DNA from: Burkholderiales bacterium
Lineage (GTDB): Bacteria; Pseudomonadota; Gammaproteobacteria; Burkholderiales; Burkholderiaceae_C
Assembly: GCA_028868305.1 (NCBI GenBank)
Contig: JAGWUS010000009.1
Location: forward strand, 19,316 to 83,315
Reading direction: 5' to 3'
Length of the DNA stretch: 64,000 nt
Shown here: positions 7,188 to 14,941 of the stretch, one piece after another
Numbering within the stretch: position 1 is the first letter of the stretch
How the letters are laid out: every line of letters starts with the position of its first letter
Program-made: the position numbers and the translations under genes
Notes under the pieces: generated by a model
The model's database searches: none
Seen by the model: the letters and a program-made list of their open reading frames with translations, nothing else
What the model was told of the DNA's origin: nothing

Positions 7188-9604
7188 GTTCAGTCATGCC
7201 ACCGGTCAGCGGCGACAGAAATTCAGAGCTGGCCTTCTTTGAATCGCAAAAGCTGCCCTCTCAAAAGCGTGGCATGACGTTTGAAGCATTGTTCTATCGC
7301 CAGTTGCACCACGTCACCGCACGCATTCATGAAACTGAAAACCTGGAGCAAATCATGCTCGAGGCGAGCCAGGACATCTGCAAACTGCTGAACGCGGACC
7401 GGTTAACCCTCTACGCGGTTAGCGAGGATGGTTCGGCGATTGTTTCCAAGATCAAAACCGGGCTTAACAGCAGCCGGGATCTCAAATTACCCATTTCACC
7501 GCAAAGTATTGCGGGCTATGTGGCCTACAGCAAGAAACCCTTGAATCTGGTCGACGTCTATGACGATGACGCGCTCAAGCAGATTCACCCTTCATTGTCG
7601 TTCCTGAAGGAGGTCGACAAGCGTTCTGGCTACCGAACCAAACAGATGCTGGTCGCCCCCATTCTGGAAGGCAAGACCTTGCATGGTGTGTTGCAGGTTA
7701 TCAATAGCAAGAGTGACGAACCGTTTGGGGAGCTCGAACTTGATGGTGTGGCCGAGTTGTGCAAGACGCTGGCCACGGCCATACGTCAGCGCGTTGAGAG
7801 ATCTGGTGACGCCCCCCGGAAGCGGGCGACCAAATACGATGGTCTGGTGGTGGATGGTTTATTGACCGCGGCGGAGCTGAACCAGTGTGTGCAGGACGCT
7901 CGCAACCAGGGGAAGCCTGTGGAGCATTTGCTCATGGCGACCTTCAAACTCAAGCCATCGCAAATCGGCCCGGCCTTGGCAAAGTTCTTTGGCGTACCTT
8001 ATGAGCCTTTTAACGCTGGACGTATCCGTTCTGAAATGCTGCAGGGTGCATTGAAGCGGGAGTTCGTAGTCGAGCAGGGATGGATTCCGCTGGAAGAATC
8101 CCCCGAGGGGCTGGTGATCATGTGCACCGATCCGGAAGCCGTACGTGGCTCCAGGGTGGTACCGCAGGTCTACCCCCGAATTCCCAAGTTCTCTTACCGT
8201 GTAACGACCAACGCAGAATTTGAAGAGACCTTGGCCCAGCTGTTTGGTGCGACTGCCGACGGTACGACCATTGACGAGCTTTTGGCCGGCATGGATGGCG
8301 CGCCCATTGATGACGGCATGAATGACGACTCGCTGGAGTCTGCGGCTGCCGACAACGAACTGGTCAAGTTCGTGAACAAGGTTATTGTTGACGCCTACAA
8401 CCAGAAGGTGTCGGACATCCATATCGAGCCCATGCCAGGCAAGTTCAAGACGGGCATCCGGTTTCGCATTGATGGCACCTTACAGCCCTACGTGGAAGTG
8501 CCTGCGCATTTCCGCCAGGCCATGGTCACACGCCTGAAGATCATGTGTGACCTGGACATTTCCGAGCGCCGAAAGCCGCAGGACGGCAAGATTAAGTTCA
8601 AGAAATATGGCCCCCTCGATATCGAGTTGCGTGTAGCCACCATTCCTTCTGCGGGTGGTGTGGAAGACGTGGTCATGCGTATCCTGGCTGCGGGCGAGCC
8701 CATTCCGCTGGACAAACTGGGCCTGACGCCGCACAACAAGGCACGGGTGATCAGCACCATTGAAAAGCCGTACGGACTTTTTTACGTGTGTGGACCTACG
8801 GGCTCGGGTAAAACCACCACGCTGCACTCCATCCTCAAACACCTGAACACGCCCGACACCAAAATCTGGACGGCCGAAGACCCGGTGGAAATTACCCAGA
8901 AGGGTTTGCGGCAGGTACAGATCAACAAGAAGGCCGGCATTGACTTTGCGCTGGTGATGCGCGCCTTTCTGCGCGCGGACCCGGACATCATCATGGTGGG
9001 CGAGTCGCGTGACAAGGAAACCGTGTCCATGGGCGTGGAAGCGTCGCTCACTGGCCACCTGGTGTTCTCCACCCTGCACACCAACTCCGCACCGGAATCC
9101 ATTACGCGCTTGCTGGACATGGGTATGGACCCGTTCAACTTTGCCGACGCACTGTTGGGCATCCTGGCGCAGCGGCTGGCCAAAAAGCTGTGTGACTGTA
9201 AAGAGGCCTATGTGCCCGATGTCGAAGAGCTGCGCCTGTTTGCGGCAGAGTATTCAGAAGAGCTTCGCCACTCCGCCGCCTGGAAGGCTGATTACGCTGG
9301 CGAAACCAAAAAACTCGTGGAGAGCTGGACCAAAGCCTACGGCCAGGATGGGCACATCAAGTTCTACCGCCATGTGGGTTGCGATAAGTGCAACAAGACC
9401 GGTTACAAGGGCCGTATTGGCTTGCACGAACTGCTGATTGCCGATGACGACATCAAGAAGCTGATCCAGGAACGTGCCCGGGTGGCTGAGATTTTTTCTG
9501 CGGCGGTCGAGGGTGGCATGCGCACCCTGAAGATGGATGGCATGGAAAAGATCATGATGGGCCTGACCGACCTCAAGATGGTCCGGTCGGTTTGCATCAA
9601 GTGA
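7184..9604 (+). CDS. GAF-domain type IV pilus/type II secretion assembly ATPase (PilB/GspE family)
   Basis: The product has 806 residues. The N-terminal part (about residues 35-205) is a GAF small-molecule sensor domain. A GspE N-terminal domain follows (about 220-360), then the hexameric ATPase. The Walker A is GPTGSGKTTT (537-546), the Walker B region is DPDIIMVGESRD (Ser where GEIRD is usual), and the zinc tetracysteine is split between CDCKEAY and CDKCNKTGYKGR. It should power pilin assembly at the inner membrane. The GspE N-domain lacks the RLG residues of the c-di-GMP-binding MshEN motif (GKPVEHLL instead). Upstream and coupled is a cyclic-nucleotide phosphodiesterase, so the GAF domain may sense that nucleotide. 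Confidence 0.92.
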   Translation: MSSVMPPVSGDRNSELAFFESQKLPSQKRGMTFEALFYRQLHHVTARIHETENLEQIMLEASQDICKLLNADRLTLYAVSEDGSAIVSKIKTGLNSSRDLKLPISPQSIAGYVAYSKKPLNLVDVYDDDALKQIHPSLSFLKEVDKRSGYRTKQMLVAPILEGKTLHGVLQVINSKSDEPFGELELDGVAELCKTLATAIRQRVERSGDAPRKRATKYDGLVVDGLLTAAELNQCVQDARNQGKPVEHLLMATFKLKPSQIGPALAKFFGVPYEPFNAGRIRSEMLQGALKREFVVEQGWIPLEESPEGLVIMCTDPEAVRGSRVVPQVYPRIPKFSYRVTTNAEFEETLAQLFGATADGTTIDELLAGMDGAPIDDGMNDDSLESAAADNELVKFVNKVIVDAYNQKVSDIHIEPMPGKFKTGIRFRIDGTLQPYVEVPAHFRQAMVTRLKIMCDLDISERRKPQDGKIKFKKYGPLDIELRVATIPSAGGVEDVVMRILAAGEPIPLDKLGLTPHNKARVISTIEKPYGLFYVCGPTGSGKTTTLHSILKHLNTPDTKIWTAEDPVEITQKGLRQVQINKKAGIDFALVMRAFLRADPDIIMVGESRDKETVSMGVEASLTGHLVFSTLHTNSAPESITRLLDMGMDPFNFADALLGILAQRLAKKLCDCKEAYVPDVEELRLFAAEYSEELRHSAAWKADYAGETKKLVESWTKAYGQDGHIKFYRHVGCDKCNKTGYKGRIGLHELLIADDDIKKLIQERARVAEIFSAAVEGGMRTLKMDGMEKIMMGLTDLKMVRSVCIK

Positions 9605-9614
9605 CGCAAGTGTT

Positions 9615-9702
9615 GACAAAAATGTCACTTGCATCCGGTGTGAGTGACACGTTTTGACAGTGCCAATGCCACTTTTCGACATTAAATGGTTGAAAAGTGG
9701 CA
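9615..9702 (+). promoter_or_regulatory. Cluster of GACA/TGTC boxes and an 11-bp inverted repeat upstream of the pilin promoter
   Basis: Between the ATPase stop and the sigma-54 promoter there are five GACA or TGTC motifs, at 9615-9618, 9623-9626, 9646-9649, 9656-9659 and 9678-9681. A perfect inverted repeat TGCCACTTTTC (9667-9677) and GAAAAGTGGCA (9692-9702) overlaps the last. In Pseudomonas the activator PilR binds repeated TGTC boxes upstream of pilA, so these are the likely enhancer sites for sigma-54 activation. The assignment to PilR is inference; no pilR gene is in the window. Confidence 0.6.
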
Positions 9703-9722
9703 TATAAGTGGCTCAAATTGGT

Positions 9723-9738
9723 TGGCATGGAATCTGCT
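9723..9738 (+). promoter_or_regulatory. Sigma-54 (RpoN) promoter of the pilin gene
   Basis: TGGCATGGAATCTGCT fits the -24/-12 pattern, with GG at 9724-9725 and GC at 9736-9737 separated by the required 10 bases. The predicted transcript starts near 9749 and leads to the pilin ATG at 9785 with AAGGAG before it. Pilin genes in Pseudomonas and relatives are classic RpoN-PilR targets, which supports the call. Confidence 0.82.
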
Positions 9739-9784
9739 GGATAGAAAGTTCCAGATTTTCTTTTTCTTAACCAAGGAGTTTCAA

Positions 9785-10276
9785 ATGAAGCGTTCTCTGC
9801 AAAAGGGTTTCACCCTGATCGAATTGATGATCGTTGTGGCGATCATCGGTATTTTGGCTGCGGTAGCTTTGCCTGCGTACCAAGATTACACCGTGCGTGC
9901 AAAGGTATCGGAAGTAATCCTGGCTGCATCGGCTTGCCGCACCAGTATTACTGAGGTCTATCAGAGTAACAATATCGCGTCGTTGCCTGCTGGTGGCAAG
10001 TGGGGTTGCGAGTTTGCTACAGGTGCAAGCCAAGGCCCAACGAAGTATGTTTCTCAAGTTGAAACTACTGAGAAGGGTGACATTCGCGTAACGGTTCAGG
10101 GTCTGACTCCTCAGATCGCTGCTGGTTCCTTCGTGAGTATGACCCCGACGCTGAGCGCTGCTGGACAAGTGCAAGGTTGGGATTGCGGGCCTACTGGTAA
10201 TATGCCAGCAAAGTACCTGCCTGGGTCTTGCCGTGCGACTATTACGCCTCTGGGAGCCACTTGGGCGGCTAATTGA
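9785..10276 (+). CDS. pilA: Type IV major pilin precursor
   Basis: The 163-residue prepilin has an 8-residue leader (MKRSLQKG), then F+1 and the invariant E+5 in [18 protein letters not shown], the PilD processing and methylation site. The hydrophobic helix continues to [15 protein letters not shown]. Four cysteines in the globular part could form two disulphides, one being the C-terminal loop (WDCG … GSCRA). The upstream frame extends to 9686, but the ATG at 9785 follows AAGGAG and gives the canonical leader. It lies between a sigma-54 promoter and a strong terminator, and glycosyltransferase genes that probably modify it follow. Confidence 0.95.
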   Translation: MKRSLQKGFTLIELMIVVAIIGILAAVALPAYQDYTVRAKVSEVILAASACRTSITEVYQSNNIASLPAGGKWGCEFATGASQGPTKYVSQVETTEKGDIRVTVQGLTPQIAAGSFVSMTPTLSAAGQVQGWDCGPTGNMPAKYLPGSCRATITPLGATWAAN

Positions 10277-10309
10277 GTGATTGGATAAGGTTTACCAAGT
10301 GCAATACTT

Positions 10310-10344
10310 GGGAAAAGGGCTCCTAGGAGCCCTTTTCCCGTTTT
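10310..10344 (+). terminator. Terminator after pilA
   Basis: A perfect 15+15 base palindrome, GGGAAAAGGGCTCCT (10310-10324) with its complement (10325-10339), is followed by GTTTT. It lies between the pilin and the first pglL gene. It should make the pilin transcript abundant and monocistronic, with limited read-through into the glycosyltransferase genes. Confidence 0.85.
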
Positions 10345-10355
10345 AAGGCAACTGA

Positions 10356-12038
10356 ATGGTATTTTTTTTTGCTGCGCTGCTTCTTGGTCTAAGCTGGCTT
10401 GTTGCGGAGCATTTCCCGCCGTGGATTAGCTGGCACAACGAGGTCTTTGCGTTTGCAGCTGTGTTATGGCTAAGTGCAGCCGGGATTGGCATATCCAGAA
10501 ATCAACGCAAATTGAGGATTCCCAACGCAGCTTTGTTCTTTCTCTGTGTCGGATTACTGGTATGTATTCAGTTTGCCTTGTCACAGATTGATTTTTTCGG
10601 AGATATTGCGGCCATCTCCTTCTATTTGACCGCTTCCATATTCGCACTGACCTGCGGATTCAATGCCGGTTTGACTACGGATTCAAAAGTCCGCAACCAC
10701 GTTGACTATTTTGCAATAGTGGTAGTAATTGGGTCAGTCATCTCGGCAGTTATTGTGATTGCTCAGGTGCTTGAGATCTGGGAAGGCTTCGACCTGATAT
10801 CTCGGATGTCTTCAGGGCGACGGCCTGGCGCCAATCTGAATCAACCCAACCAGCTGGCGACCTTATTGCTCATGGGGGTAGTGAGCTTGGTATATCTGTT
10901 CGATGCACGAAGGTTGACCAGCTACCCTGCTTCCTTTATTGCGTTGCTTCTGGCAATTGGTTTTTCAATCACCGAATCGCGGACAGGACTTATTAGCTTT
11001 ATGGGAATTGTGGCATGGTGGGTTGTGCGCAAACGCCGACACGGGTCACGAATAAGTCTGCCAGTGACATTAGTTGCTAGTGGAGTATTTGCCGCTGCAT
11101 TTTGGTTTTGGCCGCGAATCTATACGTATATATTTGCAGGGGGAATACCTGTTGTAGGTGTTGCTAAGGTCGACACCAGCGTCGGTACGCGAATGGTCGT
11201 GTGGCCTCAGCTAATGGACGCTGCAATGCTCCATCCTTGGTTTGGATGGGGTGCGGGCGGAGTGTCGAAGGCTCAGAATGCGGTCATCGACAAATACGTA
11301 TCTGGTGAGCCATTTACATACGCGCACAACATCATTCTGGATTTGGTTATCGGGTTTGGAATTCCAATTGCATTCTTGCTGGTCGCCTTTGTGACTGTCT
11401 GGCTTTGGAAAAGGGTGCGACTAACCAAGGACCTGGTAACTTGGTACGGCCTCGCTATTGCGTTACCTTTGGGTGTGCATTCGATGCTGGAATTCCCATT
11501 TGCGTACGCGTATCTTTTGTTCCCAGTCGTCTTCATGATTGGGGTAGTTGAAGCAAGAGTGGTACCTGTCCAGATAGTGCAATTTCCTCGGTGGCTTGCA
11601 TCGGCTGGTGTGTTTATTTGTCTAGTCGTGATGGGCTGGAGTGTTCTGGAATATGTGAAGATTGAAGAGGATTTTCGCGTAGCGCGTTTTGAAAGTCTGG
11701 GAATGGGTAAAACACCTGATGAATACCAGCGCCCTACAGTTTTTATATTGACCCAGTTGGATGCTCTATCGGAGGTTACGCGGACCGTTCCTGCCCCGGG
11801 CATGAAACCAGACCGTATTGAACTTATTCGAAAAGTTGCAATACGGTTTCCTGGGCCTGCGACACAAAACAGATACGCCCTCTCACTTGCTCTAAATGGA
11901 TACACCGAAGAAGCTCGTCGTCAAATTAAAGTCATTCGAACTCTACATGGTGAAGCCACGTATCGAGCCATCATGCAAAAGTGGCATATATTGGAGGATA
12001 CAAAGTATCCCCAGTTGCGTGAGTTTATTGAACCATGA
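10356..12038 (+). CDS. PglL/Wzy-type O-oligosaccharyltransferase, first copy
   Basis: This 560-residue protein has about ten membrane segments and the Wzy_C/PglL signatures NQPNQLATLLLMG (about residue 165), HPWFGWGAGGV and YAHNIILDLVIGFGIP in the large loop, followed by HSMLEFPFAYAYLL. Such enzymes move lipid-linked glycans onto pilin serine or onto lipid A core. Its place directly after pilA points to pilin O-glycosylation. AAGG lies 7 bases before the ATG. Codon use is more AT-rich than in most of the window, suggesting transfer or allele exchange. An O-antigen ligase role cannot be excluded from sequence alone. Confidence 0.85.
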   Translation: MVFFFAALLLGLSWLVAEHFPPWISWHNEVFAFAAVLWLSAAGIGISRNQRKLRIPNAALFFLCVGLLVCIQFALSQIDFFGDIAAISFYLTASIFALTCGFNAGLTTDSKVRNHVDYFAIVVVIGSVISAVIVIAQVLEIWEGFDLISRMSSGRRPGANLNQPNQLATLLLMGVVSLVYLFDARRLTSYPASFIALLLAIGFSITESRTGLISFMGIVAWWVVRKRRHGSRISLPVTLVASGVFAAAFWFWPRIYTYIFAGGIPVVGVAKVDTSVGTRMVVWPQLMDAAMLHPWFGWGAGGVSKAQNAVIDKYVSGEPFTYAHNIILDLVIGFGIPIAFLLVAFVTVWLWKRVRLTKDLVTWYGLAIALPLGVHSMLEFPFAYAYLLFPVVFMIGVVEARVVPVQIVQFPRWLASAGVFICLVVMGWSVLEYVKIEEDFRVARFESLGMGKTPDEYQRPTVFILTQLDALSEVTRTVPAPGMKPDRIELIRKVAIRFPGPATQNRYALSLALNGYTEEARRQIKVIRTLHGEATYRAIMQKWHILEDTKYPQLREFIEP

Positions 12039-12081
12039 ACTTTGTTGTCGCGAAGCACATTAAGCGGTAGACCGGCACGGC

Positions 12082-13545
12082 ATGATTGGAGTTGCACTAG
12101 TCCTGTTGTTAGCCATTCCTTGGCTGCAGCCTTTTATCTATGGACCAACCCCAACTATTGTTCAATCCCTGTTGGCGTGGTCTTCAAGCTCGACTTGGTG
12201 GTTGTTGTGTAACGCGGTTCGTGACGCTGAAAGTGACAGAGTCCACACCATTTCATATGCTTGGATGGTGGCAGCACTGTTAAGCGCGGCTATGGGGTTG
12301 ACGCAGTACTTCGGTATCGCTGGTATTTTTGGTTCGCTCGTCAATACCGCTGATATTGGGCAGGCGTATGCCAACTTGCGACAGCGCAATCAGTTGGCCA
12401 CCTTGCTGAACATGGGGCTTGCCGCTGCGTTTGCGTTAACTTTTGACATCAAGAGAAATGTGGCGCAATGGCGTGGGGTGGTCATTCTGTTCGCGGCATT
12501 GCTCGCTGCAGCCAATGCCGCAACCGGATCGCGCACTGGTTTTTTTCAGCTTTGGGTACTGATTGCAATGGGTCTTTGGTGGCGGCAAGAACCTAAGTTG
12601 CTTTTTTTAACCGCAATTGCATATTCTGTCGCCGCGGTGATGCTGCCGATGCTATCTGGGACAAACCCGTTTGCCAGCGGCATTTTGAGCCGAGTTGCGG
12701 AAAACAATCTGGCTTGCACCAGCCGCCTAACCCTTTGGTCCAACGTCCTCCACCTCATCGCCCAAAAACCCTGGCTCGGCTGGGGCTGGGGCGAGCTGGA
12801 CTATGCACACTTCATCACCCTGTACCCTGGCGAGCGGTTTTGCGACATTCTGGACAACGCGCACAACCTGCCCTTGCATCTGGCGGTGGAGTTGGGCATT
12901 CCAGTGGCTGCCGCGTTTTGCGGCGCATGTGCCTGGCTGGTCTGGCGCAACAAGCCCTGGTCCGAGATGGACCCCACACGACAGCTGGCCTGGGGTGTGC
13001 TCGCGGTGATCGGGCTGCACAGCATGCTGGAGTACCCGCTGTGGTACGGGCCGTTCCAGCTGGCAGTTGTGTTGTGCACCTGGCTGCTGTGGCGTAGCCC
13101 TGAGGCGGATACTGAGCGTGCACCAGGCCCTATGTTTACCCGTGCAGCAACGGGTGCCGCGGCGGTAACCTTGCTCGCGTTCTGTGCCTATGCCGCCTGG
13201 GATTACTGGCGCATCAGCCAGATTTATCTGCCACCATCTGCACGCAATGCGGCCTACAAGGACGACACGCTGGCCAAAATTCAGGGCTCATGGTTGTTCC
13301 GTGACCAAGTGCGATTTGCCGAGCTCACCACCACGCCACTGGACGAGGACAACGCCGCCCATGTTCATGCACTGGCCAAAGACATGCTGCATTTTTCACC
13401 CGAACCGCGTGTGGTGGAAAAAGTAATTGAAAGCGCCGTGATGCTGCACCAGGATGACGAAGCTATGTATTACCTGCAGCGTTACAAGGCGGCGTTCCCT
13501 GCGCAGCACGCGCGCTGGAGCGCTGCACTCAAGGTGCCCCAATAG
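12082..13545 (+). CDS. PglL/Wzy-type O-oligosaccharyltransferase, second copy
   Basis: The 487-residue membrane protein has the same layout as the preceding gene: RQRNQLATLLNMG, KPWLGWGWGELDYAHF, DNAHNLPLHLAVELGIP and HSMLEYPLWYGPFQL. The two are related but clearly different, so they are paralogues or enzymes for different glycans. The ATG at 12082 has no convincing ribosome site. A 12-codon frame (12035-12070) starts in an ATGA overlap with the previous gene and would join this one after a one-base shift, so the 5' end may be damaged. G+C rises sharply at about 12715 inside the gene. The stop lies 1 base from convergent moaC. Confidence 0.83.
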   Translation: MIGVALVLLLAIPWLQPFIYGPTPTIVQSLLAWSSSSTWWLLCNAVRDAESDRVHTISYAWMVAALLSAAMGLTQYFGIAGIFGSLVNTADIGQAYANLRQRNQLATLLNMGLAAAFALTFDIKRNVAQWRGVVILFAALLAAANAATGSRTGFFQLWVLIAMGLWWRQEPKLLFLTAIAYSVAAVMLPMLSGTNPFASGILSRVAENNLACTSRLTLWSNVLHLIAQKPWLGWGWGELDYAHFITLYPGERFCDILDNAHNLPLHLAVELGIPVAAAFCGACAWLVWRNKPWSEMDPTRQLAWGVLAVIGLHSMLEYPLWYGPFQLAVVLCTWLLWRSPEADTERAPGPMFTRAATGAAAVTLLAFCAYAAWDYWRISQIYLPPSARNAAYKDDTLAKIQGSWLFRDQVRFAELTTTPLDEDNAAHVHALAKDMLHFSPEPRVVEKVIESAVMLHQDDEAMYYLQRYKAAFPAQHARWSAALKVPQ

Positions 13546-13546
13546 T

Positions 13547-14038
13547 TCAGCTTCCAGCCACGAAGCTGCCCGATTTGCCGCCGTGCTTCTCCAGCAGTTT
13601 CACTTCGGTCATGGTCATGCCACGGTCTACCGCCTTGCACATATCGTAGATGGTGAGTAGAGCGACTTGCACGGCGGTGAGCGCTTCCATTTCCACGCCG
13701 GTCGGACCTACCGTCTCGGCCGTGGCTGAGCAGACCACCTGCGCAGCAGCGCCTTGCGTGGCCGGAATGACTTCAAATTCCATGGCCACGCGCGTCAGCG
13801 CGATGGGGTGACACAAGGGAATCAGGTCGCTGGTCTTCTTGGCGCCCTGAATGCCGGCAATACGGGCTATGCCCAGTACATCGCCTTTTTTGGCATTGCC
13901 CTGCTCAATCATGGCCAAAGTTGCCGGAAGCATCTCAATCCGACCACGTGCAATGGCGATGCGGTGGGTATTGTTTTTGGCGGAAACGTCCACCATATGG
14001 GCCTGGCCCTGTGCGTCAAAGTGGGTGAGGGTACTCAT
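13547..14038 (-). CDS. moaC: Cyclic pyranopterin monophosphate synthase (molybdenum cofactor synthesis)
   Basis: The 163-residue protein shows MoaC motifs: [36 protein letters not shown], and [27 protein letters not shown] with the catalytic Lys and Asp. It turns the GTP-derived cyclic dehydro intermediate into cyclic pyranopterin monophosphate. The ATG at 14038 gives the usual N-terminus MSTLTHFD; a GTG three codons upstream (14047) is possible. It interrupts the pilin-related genes on the opposite strand, and no other Mo-cofactor gene is nearby. Confidence 0.95.
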   Translation of the reverse strand: MSTLTHFDAQGQAHMVDVSAKNNTHRIAIARGRIEMLPATLAMIEQGNAKKGDVLGIARIAGIQGAKKTSDLIPLCHPIALTRVAMEFEVIPATQGAAAQVVCSATAETVGPTGVEMEALTAVQVALLTIYDMCKAVDRGMTMTEVKLLEKHGGKSGSFVAGS

Positions 14039-14091
14039 AATGTCCACTTTACCTGACCTTCACACGAAGTACTGCGAGTTGATGGCATCCT

Positions 14092-14871
14092 ATGAGCATG
14101 TTTTCTGACACTCCCTCGTTTTGGGGCGACCGGCTCAAGGCCAGCGCCGTCCACTTGGGCCTGAGTCTGTGCATCGCGGCGTTGGCGGCGTTGCTGGTCT
14201 TTGCCATCTGGTACCCCAACCCTTACCGTGAAATCTCTGGCGGGCGCGAACTTTTTCTGCTACTGGTCGCAGTGGATGTGGTACTGGGCCCGCTGATCAC
14301 GCTGGCGGTGTTTAACCGCCGCAAGCCCCGCAGGGAGTTGCAGCGCGATCTGGCGGTGGTGGGTCTGATTCAACTTGCTGCGCTGGGCTACGGCTTGTGG
14401 ACCGTAGCCGAAGCTCGCCCAGTGCACATGGTGTTTGAATACAAAAATTTTCGGGTGGTTCACGCCATTGATGTTCCTCCGGAGTTGCTGTTACAAACCC
14501 CGACCGGGATCGATGCGCTGCCGCTTACCGGCCCAACGATGCTGGGCTTGCGCCCTTTCAAGGACAGCAAGGAGAGTCTGGATGCCACCATGGCCGCCCT
14601 GCAGGGGGTGACGCTCGCTTCGCGCCCCGACTTGTGGCAACCCTATGAGAAGTCGGTGCCAGAGGTGCTGAAGGTCGCCAAACCGGTTACCGAATTGAAG
14701 GTGCGTTTTGCAGATCAGGCGCCAGATATTGACCGCGTGCTCAAGCAGGCTGGCCGGACGGCGCAAAACACGGTCTATGTACCTTTAGCGGGCCGCAAAT
14801 CCTTCTGGACCGTGTTGCTGGATGCCTCCACCGCGCAGGTGGTGGCGACCGTGCCGCTGGATTCATTCTGA
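14092..14871 (+). CDS. TfpX/TfpZ-family type IV pilin accessory protein
   Basis: The 259-residue protein has two or three N-terminal membrane segments (about residues 20-45, 55-75 and 85-105) and a soluble C-terminal half. FAIWYPNPYREISGGRELFLLLVAVD and VLGPLITLAVFN are typical of the TfpX/TfpZ family. These are encoded beside particular pilin alleles and help their assembly or retraction. Its match to pilA (4.5 kb upstream) is inferred. A second ATG lies two codons in, at 14098. It belongs functionally with pilA and the pglL genes although moaC lies between. Confidence 0.85.
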   Translation: MSMFSDTPSFWGDRLKASAVHLGLSLCIAALAALLVFAIWYPNPYREISGGRELFLLLVAVDVVLGPLITLAVFNRRKPRRELQRDLAVVGLIQLAALGYGLWTVAEARPVHMVFEYKNFRVVHAIDVPPELLLQTPTGIDALPLTGPTMLGLRPFKDSKESLDATMAALQGVTLASRPDLWQPYEKSVPEVLKVAKPVTELKVRFADQAPDIDRVLKQAGRTAQNTVYVPLAGRKSFWTVLLDASTAQVVATVPLDSF

Positions 14872-14890
14872 TAACTGATTTTTGACAAAA

Positions 14891-14941
14891 AGTGCTTCCA
14901 ACCCGCATCAGAATTGCACAAGCAGCTATCGTTTGTATAGC
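14891..14941 (-). repeat. Dispersed 49-bp repeat, copy 1
   Basis: Read on the minus strand it begins GCTATACAAACGATAGC and continues TGCTTGTGCA, aligning without gaps over 49 bases with the six other copies in this window. It contains the GTG start and encodes the n- and h-regions of the M48 protease signal peptide. Confidence 0.8.
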
